Source: Chloroflexota bacterium
GTDB taxonomy: Bacteria > Chloroflexota > UBA11872
Length of the DNA: 43,571 bases
NCBI GenBank assembly: GCA_026708035.1
Contig: JAPOVQ010000022.1
Coordinates: 1 to 43,571 of the forward strand
Reading direction: 5' to 3'
Under the pieces are notes generated by a model. The model was not told where the DNA came from. It made no database searches and saw only the letters and a program-made list of their open reading frames with translations. This document shows positions 16,657 to 23,877 of this stretch, in pieces. The position numbers and the translations under genes were made by a program. Within the stretch, counting starts at the first letter, position 1; each line of letters begins with the position of its first letter.

Positions 16657-16662
16657 TACAAT
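16657..16662 (+). promoter_or_regulatory. Candidate -10 box of the rpmG-secE-nusG operon
   Basis: TACAAT, five of six matches to the consensus, lies 87 bases before the rpmG start. The expected -35 position (about 16634-16639, ACCGAA) is a poor match. Transcription would begin near 16669 and give a leader of about 80 bases. Confidence 0.5.
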
Positions 16663-16692
16663 GCGACATCCCTTGGCCAGTGCCTTGGGCGT

Positions 16693-16734
16693 GCGCGTGG
16701 TGAGGCCGGGCACGCGCATCGGTCGTCCCGGCCT
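16693..16734 (+). promoter_or_regulatory. Candidate H-type pseudoknot in the rpmG leader
   Basis: GCGCGTG (16693-16699) is perfectly complementary to CACGCGC (16711-16717), and AGGCCGGG (16703-16710) to CCCGGCCT (16727-16734). The stems interleave, with loops of 3, 0 and 9 bases, the usual geometry of an H-type pseudoknot. If both stems do not form together, they are at least competing hairpins. The structure ends 14 bases before the rpmG ATG, where a ribosome would land. Confidence 0.5.
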
Positions 16735-16748
16735 TTCGGAACGTTCAG

Positions 16749-16913
16749 ATGCCCCGACGCGGTGATCGACTTGTCATAACGCTCGAATGCACGGACTGCG
16801 GCAGCCGTGGCTATGTGTCGAGCAAGAACCGGCGCAACGACCCGGATCGCATGGAGTTGCGCAAATTCTGCGCGCGCTGCCGCGAACATCGAAACCATCG
16901 TGAGACTCGTTAA
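16749..16913 (+). CDS. rpmG: 50S ribosomal protein L33
   Basis: A 54-residue L33 of the zinc-ribbon type: [20 protein letters not shown], then [20 protein letters not shown], then [14 protein letters not shown]. All four Cys are kept (14, 17, 41, 44). The length is normal for the family. It is the first gene of the usual rpmG-secE-nusG order and overlaps secE by 14 bases. The ribosome-binding site is weak (CGGAA at 16737-16741), and a possible pseudoknot ends just upstream. Confidence 0.95.
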   Translation: MPRRGDRLVITLECTDCGSRGYVSSKNRRNDPDRMELRKFCARCREHRNHRETR

Positions 16914-17169
16914 AGAACAATCCAACCGTCCGGCCGCTCGCGGCGGCCGGACGCGACGCCGCACGGCGCCGCCGAGCCGCTTGGCGCGGCTCCCGGGCGG
17001 GGCGTTCATTCGCGACGCCTATGCCGAGTTGCGCAAGGCGCACTGGCCTACCCGCGAGCAGACCATCCGGCTGACCGGCCTGGTGGTGGCCATCAGCCTG
17101 CTCATGGCGATGCTGCTCGGGCTGGCCGACTTTGTGTTCGCTGAGCTGTTCGACGTCGTCGTGGCCTAG
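16900..17169 (+). CDS. secE: Preprotein translocase subunit SecE
   Basis: An 89-residue SecE. The family signature [20 protein letters not shown] (residues ~46-65) is followed by one membrane helix ([20 protein letters not shown]). The protein stabilises SecY in the Sec translocon. The N-terminal tail is basic and disordered ([16 protein letters not shown]). The GTG at 16900, inside the end of rpmG, is the best start because no ATG or GTG lies between it and the conserved part, and gene order supports overlap. An exact start further left (16807) would duplicate rpmG sequence in another frame and is rejected. Confidence 0.9.
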   Translation: MRLVKEQSNRPAARGGRTRRRTAPPSRLARLPGGAFIRDAYAELRKAHWPTREQTIRLTGLVVAISLLMAMLLGLADFVFAELFDVVVA

Positions 17170-17181
17170 AAGGGGATAGAC

Positions 17182-17784
17182 GTGGCTACATCGCCTGAAC
17201 CCGCCGAGACTGTGACGACCGCCGCCCGTGACGAGGCCGGATGGTTCGTGATCAACACCTACTCGGGTTACGAGGGCAAGGTGAAGGACAACCTGGAGCA
17301 CCGCGTGGTCTCCATGGACGCTTCCGACAAGATCTTCGACGTGATCGTGCCGACCGAGGAAATTGAAGAGGTCAAGCACGGCCAGCGCCGCCGCGTGAAG
17401 CGCAAGATGTATCCCGGCTACGTGCTGGTGCGCATGATGCTGGACGACGAGTCGTGGCTGGTCGTGCGCAACACACCGGGCGTGGTGAATTTTGTCGGCT
17501 CGGGCAATCGGCCGACGCGCCTGCCGCCCGAGGAAGCGGACGTGATTTTCAAGCAGATGGAGGGCGAGACCCCGCGTCCGGAGGTTCGCATCCAGGCCGG
17601 CGAGCGCGTCAAGATCATCGACGGTCCCTTCACCGACTTTTTCGGCACCGTGGACGAAGTGCTCGACGAGAAGGAGCGCTTGCGCGTGCTTGTATCCTTC
17701 TTTGGCCGCGAAACCCCGGTCGAGTTGGACTTTCTCCAGGTGGAGAAGCAGAGCGGCGGGCCGGTGGCCGGGGCCGGAGGCTAG
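17182..17784 (+). CDS. nusG: Transcription termination/antitermination factor NusG
   Basis: A 200-residue NusG. It binds RNA polymerase and ribosomal S10/Rho, and affects pausing and antitermination. The N-terminal NGN domain begins WFVINTYSGYEGKVKDNLEHR (near 22-42) and includes KRKMYPGYVLVRM. The C-terminal KOW motif is AGERVKIIDGPFTDFFGTVDEV (about 139-160). GTG start with GGGGA about five bases upstream, 12 bases after secE. The short N-terminal tail (ATSPEPAETVTTAARDE) is a mild extension. Standard operon position before rplK. Confidence 0.96.
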   Translation: MATSPEPAETVTTAARDEAGWFVINTYSGYEGKVKDNLEHRVVSMDASDKIFDVIVPTEEIEEVKHGQRRRVKRKMYPGYVLVRMMLDDESWLVVRNTPGVVNFVGSGNRPTRLPPEEADVIFKQMEGETPRPEVRIQAGERVKIIDGPFTDFFGTVDEVLDEKERLRVLVSFFGRETPVELDFLQVEKQSGGPVAGAGG

Positions 17785-17796
17785 GCTCGAAACAAC

Positions 17797-18222
17797 ATGG
17801 CGCGCAGACTCCGATCCATCGTGAAGTTGCAGCTTGCCGCCGGGCAGGCCACTCCGGCGCCGCCGGTCGGCCCCGCGCTGGGCAGCCACGGCGTCAACAT
17901 CGTCGAATTCACGAAGCAGTACAACGAGCGCACCAAGGACCAGATGGGCTCGGTGATTCCCGTCGAGATCATGGTCTACGAGGACCGCTCATTCACCTTC
18001 GTCACCAAGACGCCGCCGGTGTCCGATCTCCTGCGCAAGGCCGCCGGGGTCGAGAAGGGCGCCGCCATTCCGCACGAGGAGGTGGTGGGCACCATCACCC
18101 GGCGCCAGCTGCGGGAAATCGCCGAGACGAAGATGCCGGACCTCAACGCGTACGATGTCGAGTCCGCCGAGCGTGTGATTGAAGGCACCGCCCGCAGCAT
18201 GGGCGTTCTGGTGGAGGGCTAG
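17797..18222 (+). CDS. rplK: 50S ribosomal protein L11
   Basis: A 141-residue L11 that binds 23S rRNA in the GTPase-associated centre together with L10 and L7/L12. The N-terminal signature [19 protein letters not shown], then [15 protein letters not shown], and the C-terminal rRNA-binding half ([20 protein letters not shown]) are complete. The length is the family norm. It follows nusG by 12 bases and precedes rplA by two bases, so all are probably read as one message. Thiostrepton-class drugs act at this protein's site. Confidence 0.97.
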   Translation: MARRLRSIVKLQLAAGQATPAPPVGPALGSHGVNIVEFTKQYNERTKDQMGSVIPVEIMVYEDRSFTFVTKTPPVSDLLRKAAGVEKGAAIPHEEVVGTITRRQLREIAETKMPDLNAYDVESAERVIEGTARSMGVLVEG

Positions 18223-18224
18223 CC

Positions 18225-18941
18225 ATGCCGCGCCACGGCAAACGCTACCGGCAGGCGGCGGAGATGGTGGATTCGGAAGCCAGGCTCTCGATTTCCGACG
18301 CCGTCGACCAGTTGGTGCAGTTTCCGCCCGCGAAATTCGATGAGACCGTCGAGCTGCACATGCGGCTCGGCGTGGACCCCACCCATCAGGATCAACAGGT
18401 GCGCGGCACGCTGTCCCTGCCGCACGGCACGGGCCGGTCGATCCGGGTGATCGCGTTCGCCACCGGCGACGGCGCCGAGGAAGCGCGCGAAGCGGGGGCC
18501 GACGAGATTGGCACCGACGATCTCGCCAAGCGCATCCAGGGTGGATGGCTCGACTTCGAGGCGGCGGTCGCCATGCCCGACACCATGCGCATCATCGGAC
18601 CCTTGGGGCGGATTCTCGGTCCGCGCGGGCTCATGCCGAACGCGCGGGCGGGCACGGTGACCAACGACGTGGGCCGCGTCGTCAAGGACCTCAAGGCCGG
18701 GCGCGTCGAGTTTCGCGTGGAGCGCTTGGCCAACGTGCACGTGCGCACCGGGAAAGTGTCGATGGGCGCCGCGGCGCTCAAAGAGAACATCGCGGCGATC
18801 GTGGACGCCATCGTCCAGGCTCGACCCGCCGCCGCCAAGGGCACCTATCTGCTCTCCGCCACGCTCACCACATCCATGGGCCCGGGAATTCCGCTGGATG
18901 TATCCCGCATTCACGAGGAGGCCGCCGCGCTGGCCGCCTGA
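18225..18941 (+). CDS. rplA: 50S ribosomal protein L1
   Basis: A 238-residue L1. It forms the L1 stalk that handles the departing tRNA, and in many bacteria it represses the L11 operon by binding its own mRNA. Family motifs: DETVELHMRLGVDPTHQDQ near 45-63, GPLGRILGPRGLMPNARAGT near 125-144, and the C-terminal GTYLLSATLTTSMGPGIPLD. A GGAGG precedes the ATG, overlapping the rplK stop. The gene ends 175 bases before rplJ, and the gap holds the L10 leader. Confidence 0.97.
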   Translation: MPRHGKRYRQAAEMVDSEARLSISDAVDQLVQFPPAKFDETVELHMRLGVDPTHQDQQVRGTLSLPHGTGRSIRVIAFATGDGAEEAREAGADEIGTDDLAKRIQGGWLDFEAAVAMPDTMRIIGPLGRILGPRGLMPNARAGTVTNDVGRVVKDLKAGRVEFRVERLANVHVRTGKVSMGAAALKENIAAIVDAIVQARPAAAKGTYLLSATLTTSMGPGIPLDVSRIHEEAAALAA

Positions 18942-18970
18942 GGCGCCCAGCACATCAGTCACAACCCTTT

Positions 18971-19060
18971 GCCGTCAGCCGAAGACCGCGGGTGCGAGGC
19001 ATAAGCTCCCTTGGGGACGCCCGCCGAGGCGCGAATGACCACGCGAGCGGCGCGTGTCAC
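18971..19060 (+). ncRNA. L10 leader (ribosomal protein autoregulation element)
   Basis: It lies in the usual place, between rplA and rplJ. It has the characteristic core CCGAAGACCGCGGGTGCGAG, GCATAA, and CCCGCCGAGG. GCGGG (18988-18992) pairs with CCCGC (19020-19024), enclosing a small hairpin (TCCC/GGGA). L10 bound to L7/L12 represses translation of rplJL by binding such an element. The outer limits are approximate. Confidence 0.82.
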
Positions 19061-19116
19061 GGTGCGCCGCCCGACGCTGCGGCACCAGGTCATTCACGGA
19101 AAGGACGTGGTCACGC

Positions 19117-19653
19117 ATGGCCACCAAGGCCGAAAAGGTCGAGATCGTCGACGAGTTGGCGTCGGCGCTGGCGGACGCGCCGCTGAGCATTGTTGCCGGC
19201 TATAGCGAGCTCACGGTGTCGGACATGCAAGAGCTGCGCCGCCAAATGCGCGAGGCCGGCGCCAAGTTTCGCGTGGTGAAGAACTCGCTGGCGATCTTGG
19301 CGGCGCGCCAGAGTAACGCCGGGGACCTGGAGCCGTTTTTCCACGGCCAGACTGCGTTCGCGTTTAGCGGCGAGGATGTGATTGGAACCGCGCGCGCCCT
19401 GCGCGGCTTCACCGCCTCGAATCCCAAGATGGAGATTCGCGGCGGCGTGGCCGGGGGGCAGGCGCTGGACACCGATCGCATTGCGCGGCTGGCCTCGCTG
19501 TTCGGGGTCGAGCAGTTGCAATCGGAGTTGGTTTGGTCAATCGAAAGCCCGATTACCGGCCTGGTGCACACCCTGGCCGGCACGATTCACGGATTGGTTT
19601 ACGCCTTGCAGGAACGCGTCGAACAACTGCAACCACACGCGGAAGGAGCGTGA
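19117..19653 (+). CDS. rplJ: 50S ribosomal protein L10
   Basis: A 178-residue L10, the base of the L7/L12 stalk. MATKAEKVEIVDELASALAD starts the family fold. FRVVKNSLAILAAR (near 49-62) is the rRNA-binding helix region, and the C-terminal helix (LVHTLAGTIHGLVYALQERVEQL) carries the L7/L12 dimers. The ATG at 19117 is chosen over upstream frames because the fold begins there and AAGGA lies 11 bases before. The L10 leader upstream points to feedback control by the L10-L7/L12 complex. Confidence 0.96.
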   Translation: MATKAEKVEIVDELASALADAPLSIVAGYSELTVSDMQELRRQMREAGAKFRVVKNSLAILAARQSNAGDLEPFFHGQTAFAFSGEDVIGTARALRGFTASNPKMEIRGGVAGGQALDTDRIARLASLFGVEQLQSELVWSIESPITGLVHTLAGTIHGLVYALQERVEQLQPHAEGA

Positions 19654-19656
19654 CGG

Positions 19657-20043
19657 ATGGCCACGATCAGCAAGGACGACATTCTCAGCGCGATCGACTC
19701 CATGACGGTGGTGGAGCTCAGCGAACTCGTGGAGGCGCTGAAGGAGAAGTACAACGTCACCGGAGCGCCGATGGCGATGGCGGCGGCTCCCGCGGCCGAT
19801 GGCGCCAACGGCGCGGCGGCCGAGGCGGAGCAGACCGAGTTCACGGTGCACCTGGAGTCTTCCGGTCAGCAGAAGATTCAGGTCATCAAGGCCGTACGCG
19901 AAATTACGGGTCTTGGCCTGCGCGAGGCCAAGGGCGTGGTCGACGCGGCGCCGGGTCCGGTGAAGGAAGGCGTCTCGAAAGACGAGGGCGACCAGATCGT
20001 CGCCAAGCTCGCCGAGGTGGGCGCCACCGCCGAGTTGCGCTAA
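19657..20043 (+). CDS. rplL: 50S ribosomal protein L7/L12
   Basis: A 128-residue L7/L12. The N-terminal dimerisation helices ([31 protein letters not shown]) are followed by an Ala/Gly-rich hinge ([17 protein letters not shown]) and the factor-binding C-terminal domain ([19 protein letters not shown], then [19 protein letters not shown]). It recruits elongation factors to the ribosome. AAGGAG lies eight bases before the ATG, and the gap to rplJ is three bases. In most bacteria rpoB follows; here a glycosyltransferase begins 30 bases later. Confidence 0.97.
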   Translation: MATISKDDILSAIDSMTVVELSELVEALKEKYNVTGAPMAMAAAPAADGANGAAAEAEQTEFTVHLESSGQQKIQVIKAVREITGLGLREAKGVVDAAPGPVKEGVSKDEGDQIVAKLAEVGATAELR

Positions 20044-20046
20044 GCC

Positions 20047-20067
20047 CTTCCCGGCGGCTTCGGGAGG
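20047..20067 (+). promoter_or_regulatory. Hairpin masking the ribosome-binding site after rplL
   Basis: CTTCCCG (20047-20053) pairs with CGGGAGG (20061-20067) over a seven-base loop, with one G-U pair. The right arm contains GGGAGG, the Shine-Dalgarno sequence six bases before the glycosyltransferase ATG. No T-run follows, so it is not a typical terminator. It may limit translation of the sugar genes from ribosomal-operon transcripts. Confidence 0.45.
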
Positions 20068-20073
20068 CCGTCC

Positions 20074-20949
20074 ATGGTTGACGCGGTTGTAGTGGCCCAT
20101 GGCAGCGGCGCTCGAGCGCGCCGCTGCATCAATGCGCTGCGCCACAGCTCGCAGCCGCCAGGGCGGATTGTGCTCGTCGACACGTCGGCCGACGGCGCCG
20201 CGCTGGCGGCCATCAGCGACGCCGGGCCGTGGGTGCACCCCTTCGCGCGCCCGGACAACCCCGGCTACGGCGCGGCCGCGAACGACGGCATCGCCGCCAC
20301 GGACGCGGCCTACGTGCTGGTCATGAACGACGACGTGTTCGTTGACCGCGACGCCATCGAGCACCTCGTGAGGCACGCCGAATCGGCGCCCGACGTTGCG
20401 TGCGTCGGTCCCGAATTCAGGAATGTCGACGGATCGCGTCAGGAGGGGGCGTTTCGCTTTCCCGGCGTGGCGCAAGCCGCCATTGACACCTGGCCCGCGC
20501 CGGCGTGGCTGCGGCGCGGGCGCCTGAACGGGCGCGTGGCGGCGGACGGCGTCCCCGTGGACATCGATCATCCGCTGGGCGCCTGCATGTTGCTGCGGCG
20601 ACTGGCCGTGGATCTCATCGGCGGCTTCTCGCCGGACTACTGGATGTATTGCGAGGAGATCGACCTCTGCCGGCGGCTCAAGGACTACGGCTGGCGCGTG
20701 GCGCACGTGCCGGCAGCGCGGGTGTGGCACGTCGGCGGCGCCAGCACCAGCGAACAGCCGGACCGCATGCTGGCGCAGCTCTACCGGAGCCGAGTGCGCT
20801 GGTACCGCACGCACACGCCGCCGCCGGTGGCCAGGGCGGCGCTGGCGGCCATGCGCTGGGGGCTGCGAGCACGATCGGCCATGGATGAAGCCGCCGGCCG
20901 GTCGGTGACGGGCCTTGCCGGCGCGCTGGCGGCCCTCGACGAATCGTGA
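20074..20949 (+). CDS. Family 2 glycosyltransferase (WbbL-like)
   Basis: A 291-residue inverting glycosyltransferase with a GT-A fold. MVDAVVVAHGSG begins the nucleotide-sugar site, NPGYGAAANDGI (near 64-75) and VLVMNDDVFVD (DxD-type motif NDD, near 86-96) bind the sugar nucleotide and metal, and GACMLLRR…GGFSPDYWMYCEEIDLCRRL (near 168-198) carries the catalytic acidic residues ED. This arrangement is typical of rhamnosyltransferase-like WbbL proteins that build surface glycan or O-antigen-like chains. A hairpin may hide its ribosome-binding site. It is the first gene of a run of five glycosyltransferases, directly behind rplL and ending in a four-base overlap with the next. Confidence 0.88.
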   Translation: MVDAVVVAHGSGARARRCINALRHSSQPPGRIVLVDTSADGAALAAISDAGPWVHPFARPDNPGYGAAANDGIAATDAAYVLVMNDDVFVDRDAIEHLVRHAESAPDVACVGPEFRNVDGSRQEGAFRFPGVAQAAIDTWPAPAWLRRGRLNGRVAADGVPVDIDHPLGACMLLRRLAVDLIGGFSPDYWMYCEEIDLCRRLKDYGWRVAHVPAARVWHVGGASTSEQPDRMLAQLYRSRVRWYRTHTPPPVARAALAAMRWGLRARSAMDEAAGRSVTGLAGALAALDES

Positions 20950-21713
20950 GCCGCCCGGCGCCGCTGAGCGCAGTCGTGATCGCCGCGGGCGAGGCGGCCA
21001 ACATCGAGCCCTGCCTGCAGACGCTTGCCTGGTGCGACGAGCGCCTGGTGATGGACGCCTTCAGCGCCGACGGCACGCCGTCAGCCGCCCCGGCTGGAAC
21101 TCGCGTGGTCGAACGTCGTTTCACCACGTTCGCCGCCCAACGGCAGGACGCCCTGGCCCGCGCCGCCTACGACTGGGTGTTCTTCGTCGACGCCGACGAG
21201 CGCGTGTCCGACACGCTGGCCGCGGAAGTGCGCGGCCGCGCGGGACGCGAGGCACATGCGGCCTATGACGTGCCGCGTCTGAATCGAATCTTTGGCCACT
21301 GGATGCGCGGCAGCGGCTGGGCGCCCGACCATCAATTGCGGGTGATGGACCGTCGGCGCGTGAGCTACCCGGTCGAGCGCGCGGTGCATGAAGTGCCCGA
21401 CGTCGACGGCAGCATCGGGGTGATCGAGGCGCCGCTGGTCCACCACAGCTATCGCACGATCCGAGAGTTTCGCCGCCGGCAGCGGCGCTACGCGCGGATG
21501 GAGGCAAACAGCCTGTACCGGGCTGGCGTGCGACGCCGACGCACCGCAGTCGTGGCGCAACCCTTGCGTGAAATCCGGCGTCGGCTGGTCGAATACAACG
21601 GATACCGCGACGGCTGGGTGGGCGTGCAACTGGCGCTGCTGATGGCCGAGTACGAGTGGCGCCTGCAGCGCGGACTGGCCCGGCGCTGGCGTCGCGGCGC
21701 CGCGTCGGGTTGA
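20946..21713 (+). CDS. Family 2 glycosyltransferase (WaaE/KdtX-like)
   Basis: A 255-residue GT-A glycosyltransferase. LSAVVIAAGEAANIEPCLQT starts the fold, RQDALARAAYDWVFFVDADE (near 66-85) holds the DxD motif, and the C-terminal half (HHSYRTIREFRRRQRRYARME) resembles the WaaE/KdtX branch that adds glucose to lipopolysaccharide core or similar acceptors. GTG start overlapping the previous stop by four bases (GTGA), so translation is coupled. The ending is very basic (RGLARRWRRGAASG), possibly for membrane contact. Acceptor and donor are unknown. Confidence 0.86.
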   Translation: MSRPAPLSAVVIAAGEAANIEPCLQTLAWCDERLVMDAFSADGTPSAAPAGTRVVERRFTTFAAQRQDALARAAYDWVFFVDADERVSDTLAAEVRGRAGREAHAAYDVPRLNRIFGHWMRGSGWAPDHQLRVMDRRRVSYPVERAVHEVPDVDGSIGVIEAPLVHHSYRTIREFRRRQRRYARMEANSLYRAGVRRRRTAVVAQPLREIRRRLVEYNGYRDGWVGVQLALLMAEYEWRLQRGLARRWRRGAASG

Positions 21714-21721
21714 ACCACGCC

Positions 21722-22645
21722 ATGCGGGTGTCCGCGGTTGTGGTGACGCACCAATCGGCGGGTCACATCGGCGCATGTCTCGAGGCGCTGCAGGCTGAGG
21801 GTGATGGCGAGCTCGAAATCATCGTGGTCGACAATCGGTCAAGCGATGGCACCGCCGAGAAGGTGCGCGAGCAATTCCCGGCTGTGACGCTGCACGTCAC
21901 CCACCGGAATGTCGGCTACGGCGCCGCCGCGAATATCGGCATCGGTCTCGCCGGCGGCGATCCCATCCTGGTCCTCAATGCCGACGCGATCGTCGAGCGC
22001 GGGACGATCGCGGCCGTCCGAGCCCGGCTCGACGCCGACTCCAGCCTTGGGTGCGTGAGTCCGATCCACGTGGGCGCCGACAACGGGAACAAGTCCCCGG
22101 CCCGCGCGTTTCCTTCCATCGGCGCCGCGATTGCGGACGGCACCATGCTGGAACGATGGCTGCGAAGATCGGCCGTGTTGCGGTCCTACTATCGCGACGC
22201 CGCCCCGCTCGACGCGCCCCCGGATTGGCTCGACGGCGCCTGTCTCGCGTTCCGCGCCCGAGCCTTGCGCGACGTAGGCGGATTCGACGCGGGGTATTTC
22301 ATGTATTCCGAGGAGCTCGATCTGCACCGGGCGCTGCGGTCGGCTGGATGGACCTGCGCCGTCGAGGAATCCGCGCGGGTGCGGCATGTGGGCAGCGCGT
22401 CGGCGGGACGCGATCTTGTGGCCCGTGAGCGCAATTTCTTCCGGAGTCGCTATCGGTTCGCGGGCAAGATGTGGGGGCGCCCCTTCGCCGTGTTTCTGCG
22501 CCTATTCGTGGCCCTCGTCAATCTTCTGAGGCTGGCCGAGCAGCTCATGCGGTTGCTGCTGCGTCGCGGTGCGCCTTCGCCTCGCGTGGAGGCCCGGCGC
22601 ATCGCGCGCGTCACGCTGTGGCAGTGGTTCGGCTGGCGCCGCTAG
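21722..22645 (+). CDS. Family 2 glycosyltransferase (WbbL-like)
   Basis: A 307-residue glycosyltransferase with the same layout as the first in this cluster. MRVSAVVVTHQSAGHIGACL is followed by VDNRSSDGTAE (near 39-49), NVGYGAAANIGIG (near 65-77), VLNADAIVE (near 85-93), and DWLDGACLAFRARALRDVGG, then FDAGYFMYSEELDLHRAL. A basic amphipathic C-terminus (RLAEQLMRLLLRR) could anchor it to the membrane. It begins eight bases after the preceding gene. The frame is open upstream, but the fold starts at this ATG. A duplicate-like relation to the gene at 20074 is possible. Confidence 0.87.
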   Translation: MRVSAVVVTHQSAGHIGACLEALQAEGDGELEIIVVDNRSSDGTAEKVREQFPAVTLHVTHRNVGYGAAANIGIGLAGGDPILVLNADAIVERGTIAAVRARLDADSSLGCVSPIHVGADNGNKSPARAFPSIGAAIADGTMLERWLRRSAVLRSYYRDAAPLDAPPDWLDGACLAFRARALRDVGGFDAGYFMYSEELDLHRALRSAGWTCAVEESARVRHVGSASAGRDLVARERNFFRSRYRFAGKMWGRPFAVFLRLFVALVNLLRLAEQLMRLLLRRGAPSPRVEARRIARVTLWQWFGWRR

Positions 22646-22688
22646 TGCCAGTGCCCGCCGACGCCATCGCGCCGAGGAGCCGACGCTA

Positions 22689-23837
22689 GTGCCCGCGCCG
22701 ACGCGCCGGATTCTGTTCGTCACTGCTGAGTTTCCGCCGCGCCGCGGCGGGATTGCCGATCATGTGATCCGCTTGCGCTCGTCGCTCGAGGATTTGGGCG
22801 CGCGCACCTATGTGGCCACCGAGGCCGTGTCGCGGGACAGTCCCGTCGATCGCGTCTATCGCCTGGCGCCATGTCCCTGGCTCCGCCAGATCGTCACCGT
22901 TCTTCGGCTGGTGCGGCGATTCCGGAACGACATCGTGCATATTCAATACCAGGCCGGGGCCTTTGACTCGGCACTGCAAGCGCCACTCATGCCCTGGGCG
23001 CTGCGTCTGATGGGCTTTAGCGGCCTGGTCGTCGTCACGTTTCACGACCTGGCAGAGCCGTTTGTCTTTCCCCGCGCCGGCCCATTGCGCCGACGGGCCG
23101 TGGATCTACTGCGCGGCTGGGCAGACGTTTGCATTTACGTCGATGCCCTCGATCGCGCGCGCGTCAGCGCCCGTATACCGGGCGAGTGGCGTCGATCCCA
23201 GTTCATTCCGGCTGGGCCGACCATCGAGCCTCCCCCGTCGCTGGGAACGCGTGAGGAGGCTCGCCGCGACCTGGGCTTGCCGGCGGACGCCTTTCTCGTC
23301 GGATTCTTTGGCTTTCGGCAGGCGGGAAAGGGGCTGGAGACGCTGGCGGCCGCGATGCAAAGCCCGACCCTGGCGAACTGCGGCGCGCGGCTCGCGCTGA
23401 TCGGAGGCGCGGGTCCGGATGTCAGCACGCGGCGAGCGGCAGCCCTGGTGCCACCGTCCACGTTCGCCGGCGTGAACGTGCTGGAGCCGGGGTACCTGGA
23501 GGCCTCCGAAATCTCGCGCTGGTTGCGCGCCTGCGACGTTGCGGCTCTGCCTTATGACGATGGGCTTTCGACGCGCCGCGGATCGTTCATGGTGGCGGCC
23601 GCTCATGGCCTGCCCGTGGTGACGACGACTCCCGTGCGGCCCGACCTGCTGGATGTGCGCCCCGGCGAGGTGGCGTTCACGCCGGTGCGCGATCCCGAGT
23701 CGCTGGCGGCGGCGTTGGTTCGTGTTCGCGACGACCCCGAGTACCGATCGACGCTCGAGGCGGGATCGCGCGCCGTGGCCCGCCGCTACTCCTGGCGCCG
23801 CATCGCACGTCAGACGCTCGATGCCTACGGCGGGTAG
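22689..23837 (+). CDS. Family 4 glycosyltransferase (GT-B fold)
   Basis: A 382-residue retaining glycosyltransferase. The N-terminal half begins RRILFVTAEFPPRRGGIADH, with the Gly-rich acceptor loop PPRRGGIADHV typical of GT4 enzymes. The C-terminal half starts near DLGLPADAFLVGFFGFRQAGKG and includes the EX7E-like region YDDGLSTRRGSFMVAAAHGLP, where the family's first Glu is replaced by Asp/Ser, then VTTTPVRPD. GTG start with GAGGAG nine bases upstream. It belongs to the same transcription unit as the three GT2 genes before it. Donor and acceptor sugars are unknown. Confidence 0.86.
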   Translation: MPAPTRRILFVTAEFPPRRGGIADHVIRLRSSLEDLGARTYVATEAVSRDSPVDRVYRLAPCPWLRQIVTVLRLVRRFRNDIVHIQYQAGAFDSALQAPLMPWALRLMGFSGLVVVTFHDLAEPFVFPRAGPLRRRAVDLLRGWADVCIYVDALDRARVSARIPGEWRRSQFIPAGPTIEPPPSLGTREEARRDLGLPADAFLVGFFGFRQAGKGLETLAAAMQSPTLANCGARLALIGGAGPDVSTRRAAALVPPSTFAGVNVLEPGYLEASEISRWLRACDVAALPYDDGLSTRRGSFMVAAAHGLPVVTTTPVRPDLLDVRPGEVAFTPVRDPESLAAALVRVRDDPEYRSTLEAGSRAVARRYSWRRIARQTLDAYGG

Positions 23838-23877
23838 CGTCGGCTTGGCTGCCGCGGCCTCGACCTGGAGGCGGCGA

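Larger units (their letters stand above)
16370..16748. other. 379-base gap: repeat, promoter and structured leader of the ribosomal operon
   Basis: No intact gene is seen. From left to right it holds the tail of a broken small membrane-protein frame (16366-16495, minus strand), a family B repeat (16497-16546), a -10 box at 16657-16662, and interleaved complementary arms at 16693-16734 just before rpmG. Confidence 0.65.

Noticed and set aside
16807-17169. A 120-residue SecE
   Set aside because: The first 31 residues overlap rpmG in another frame; the GTG at 16900 gives a normal-length SecE.
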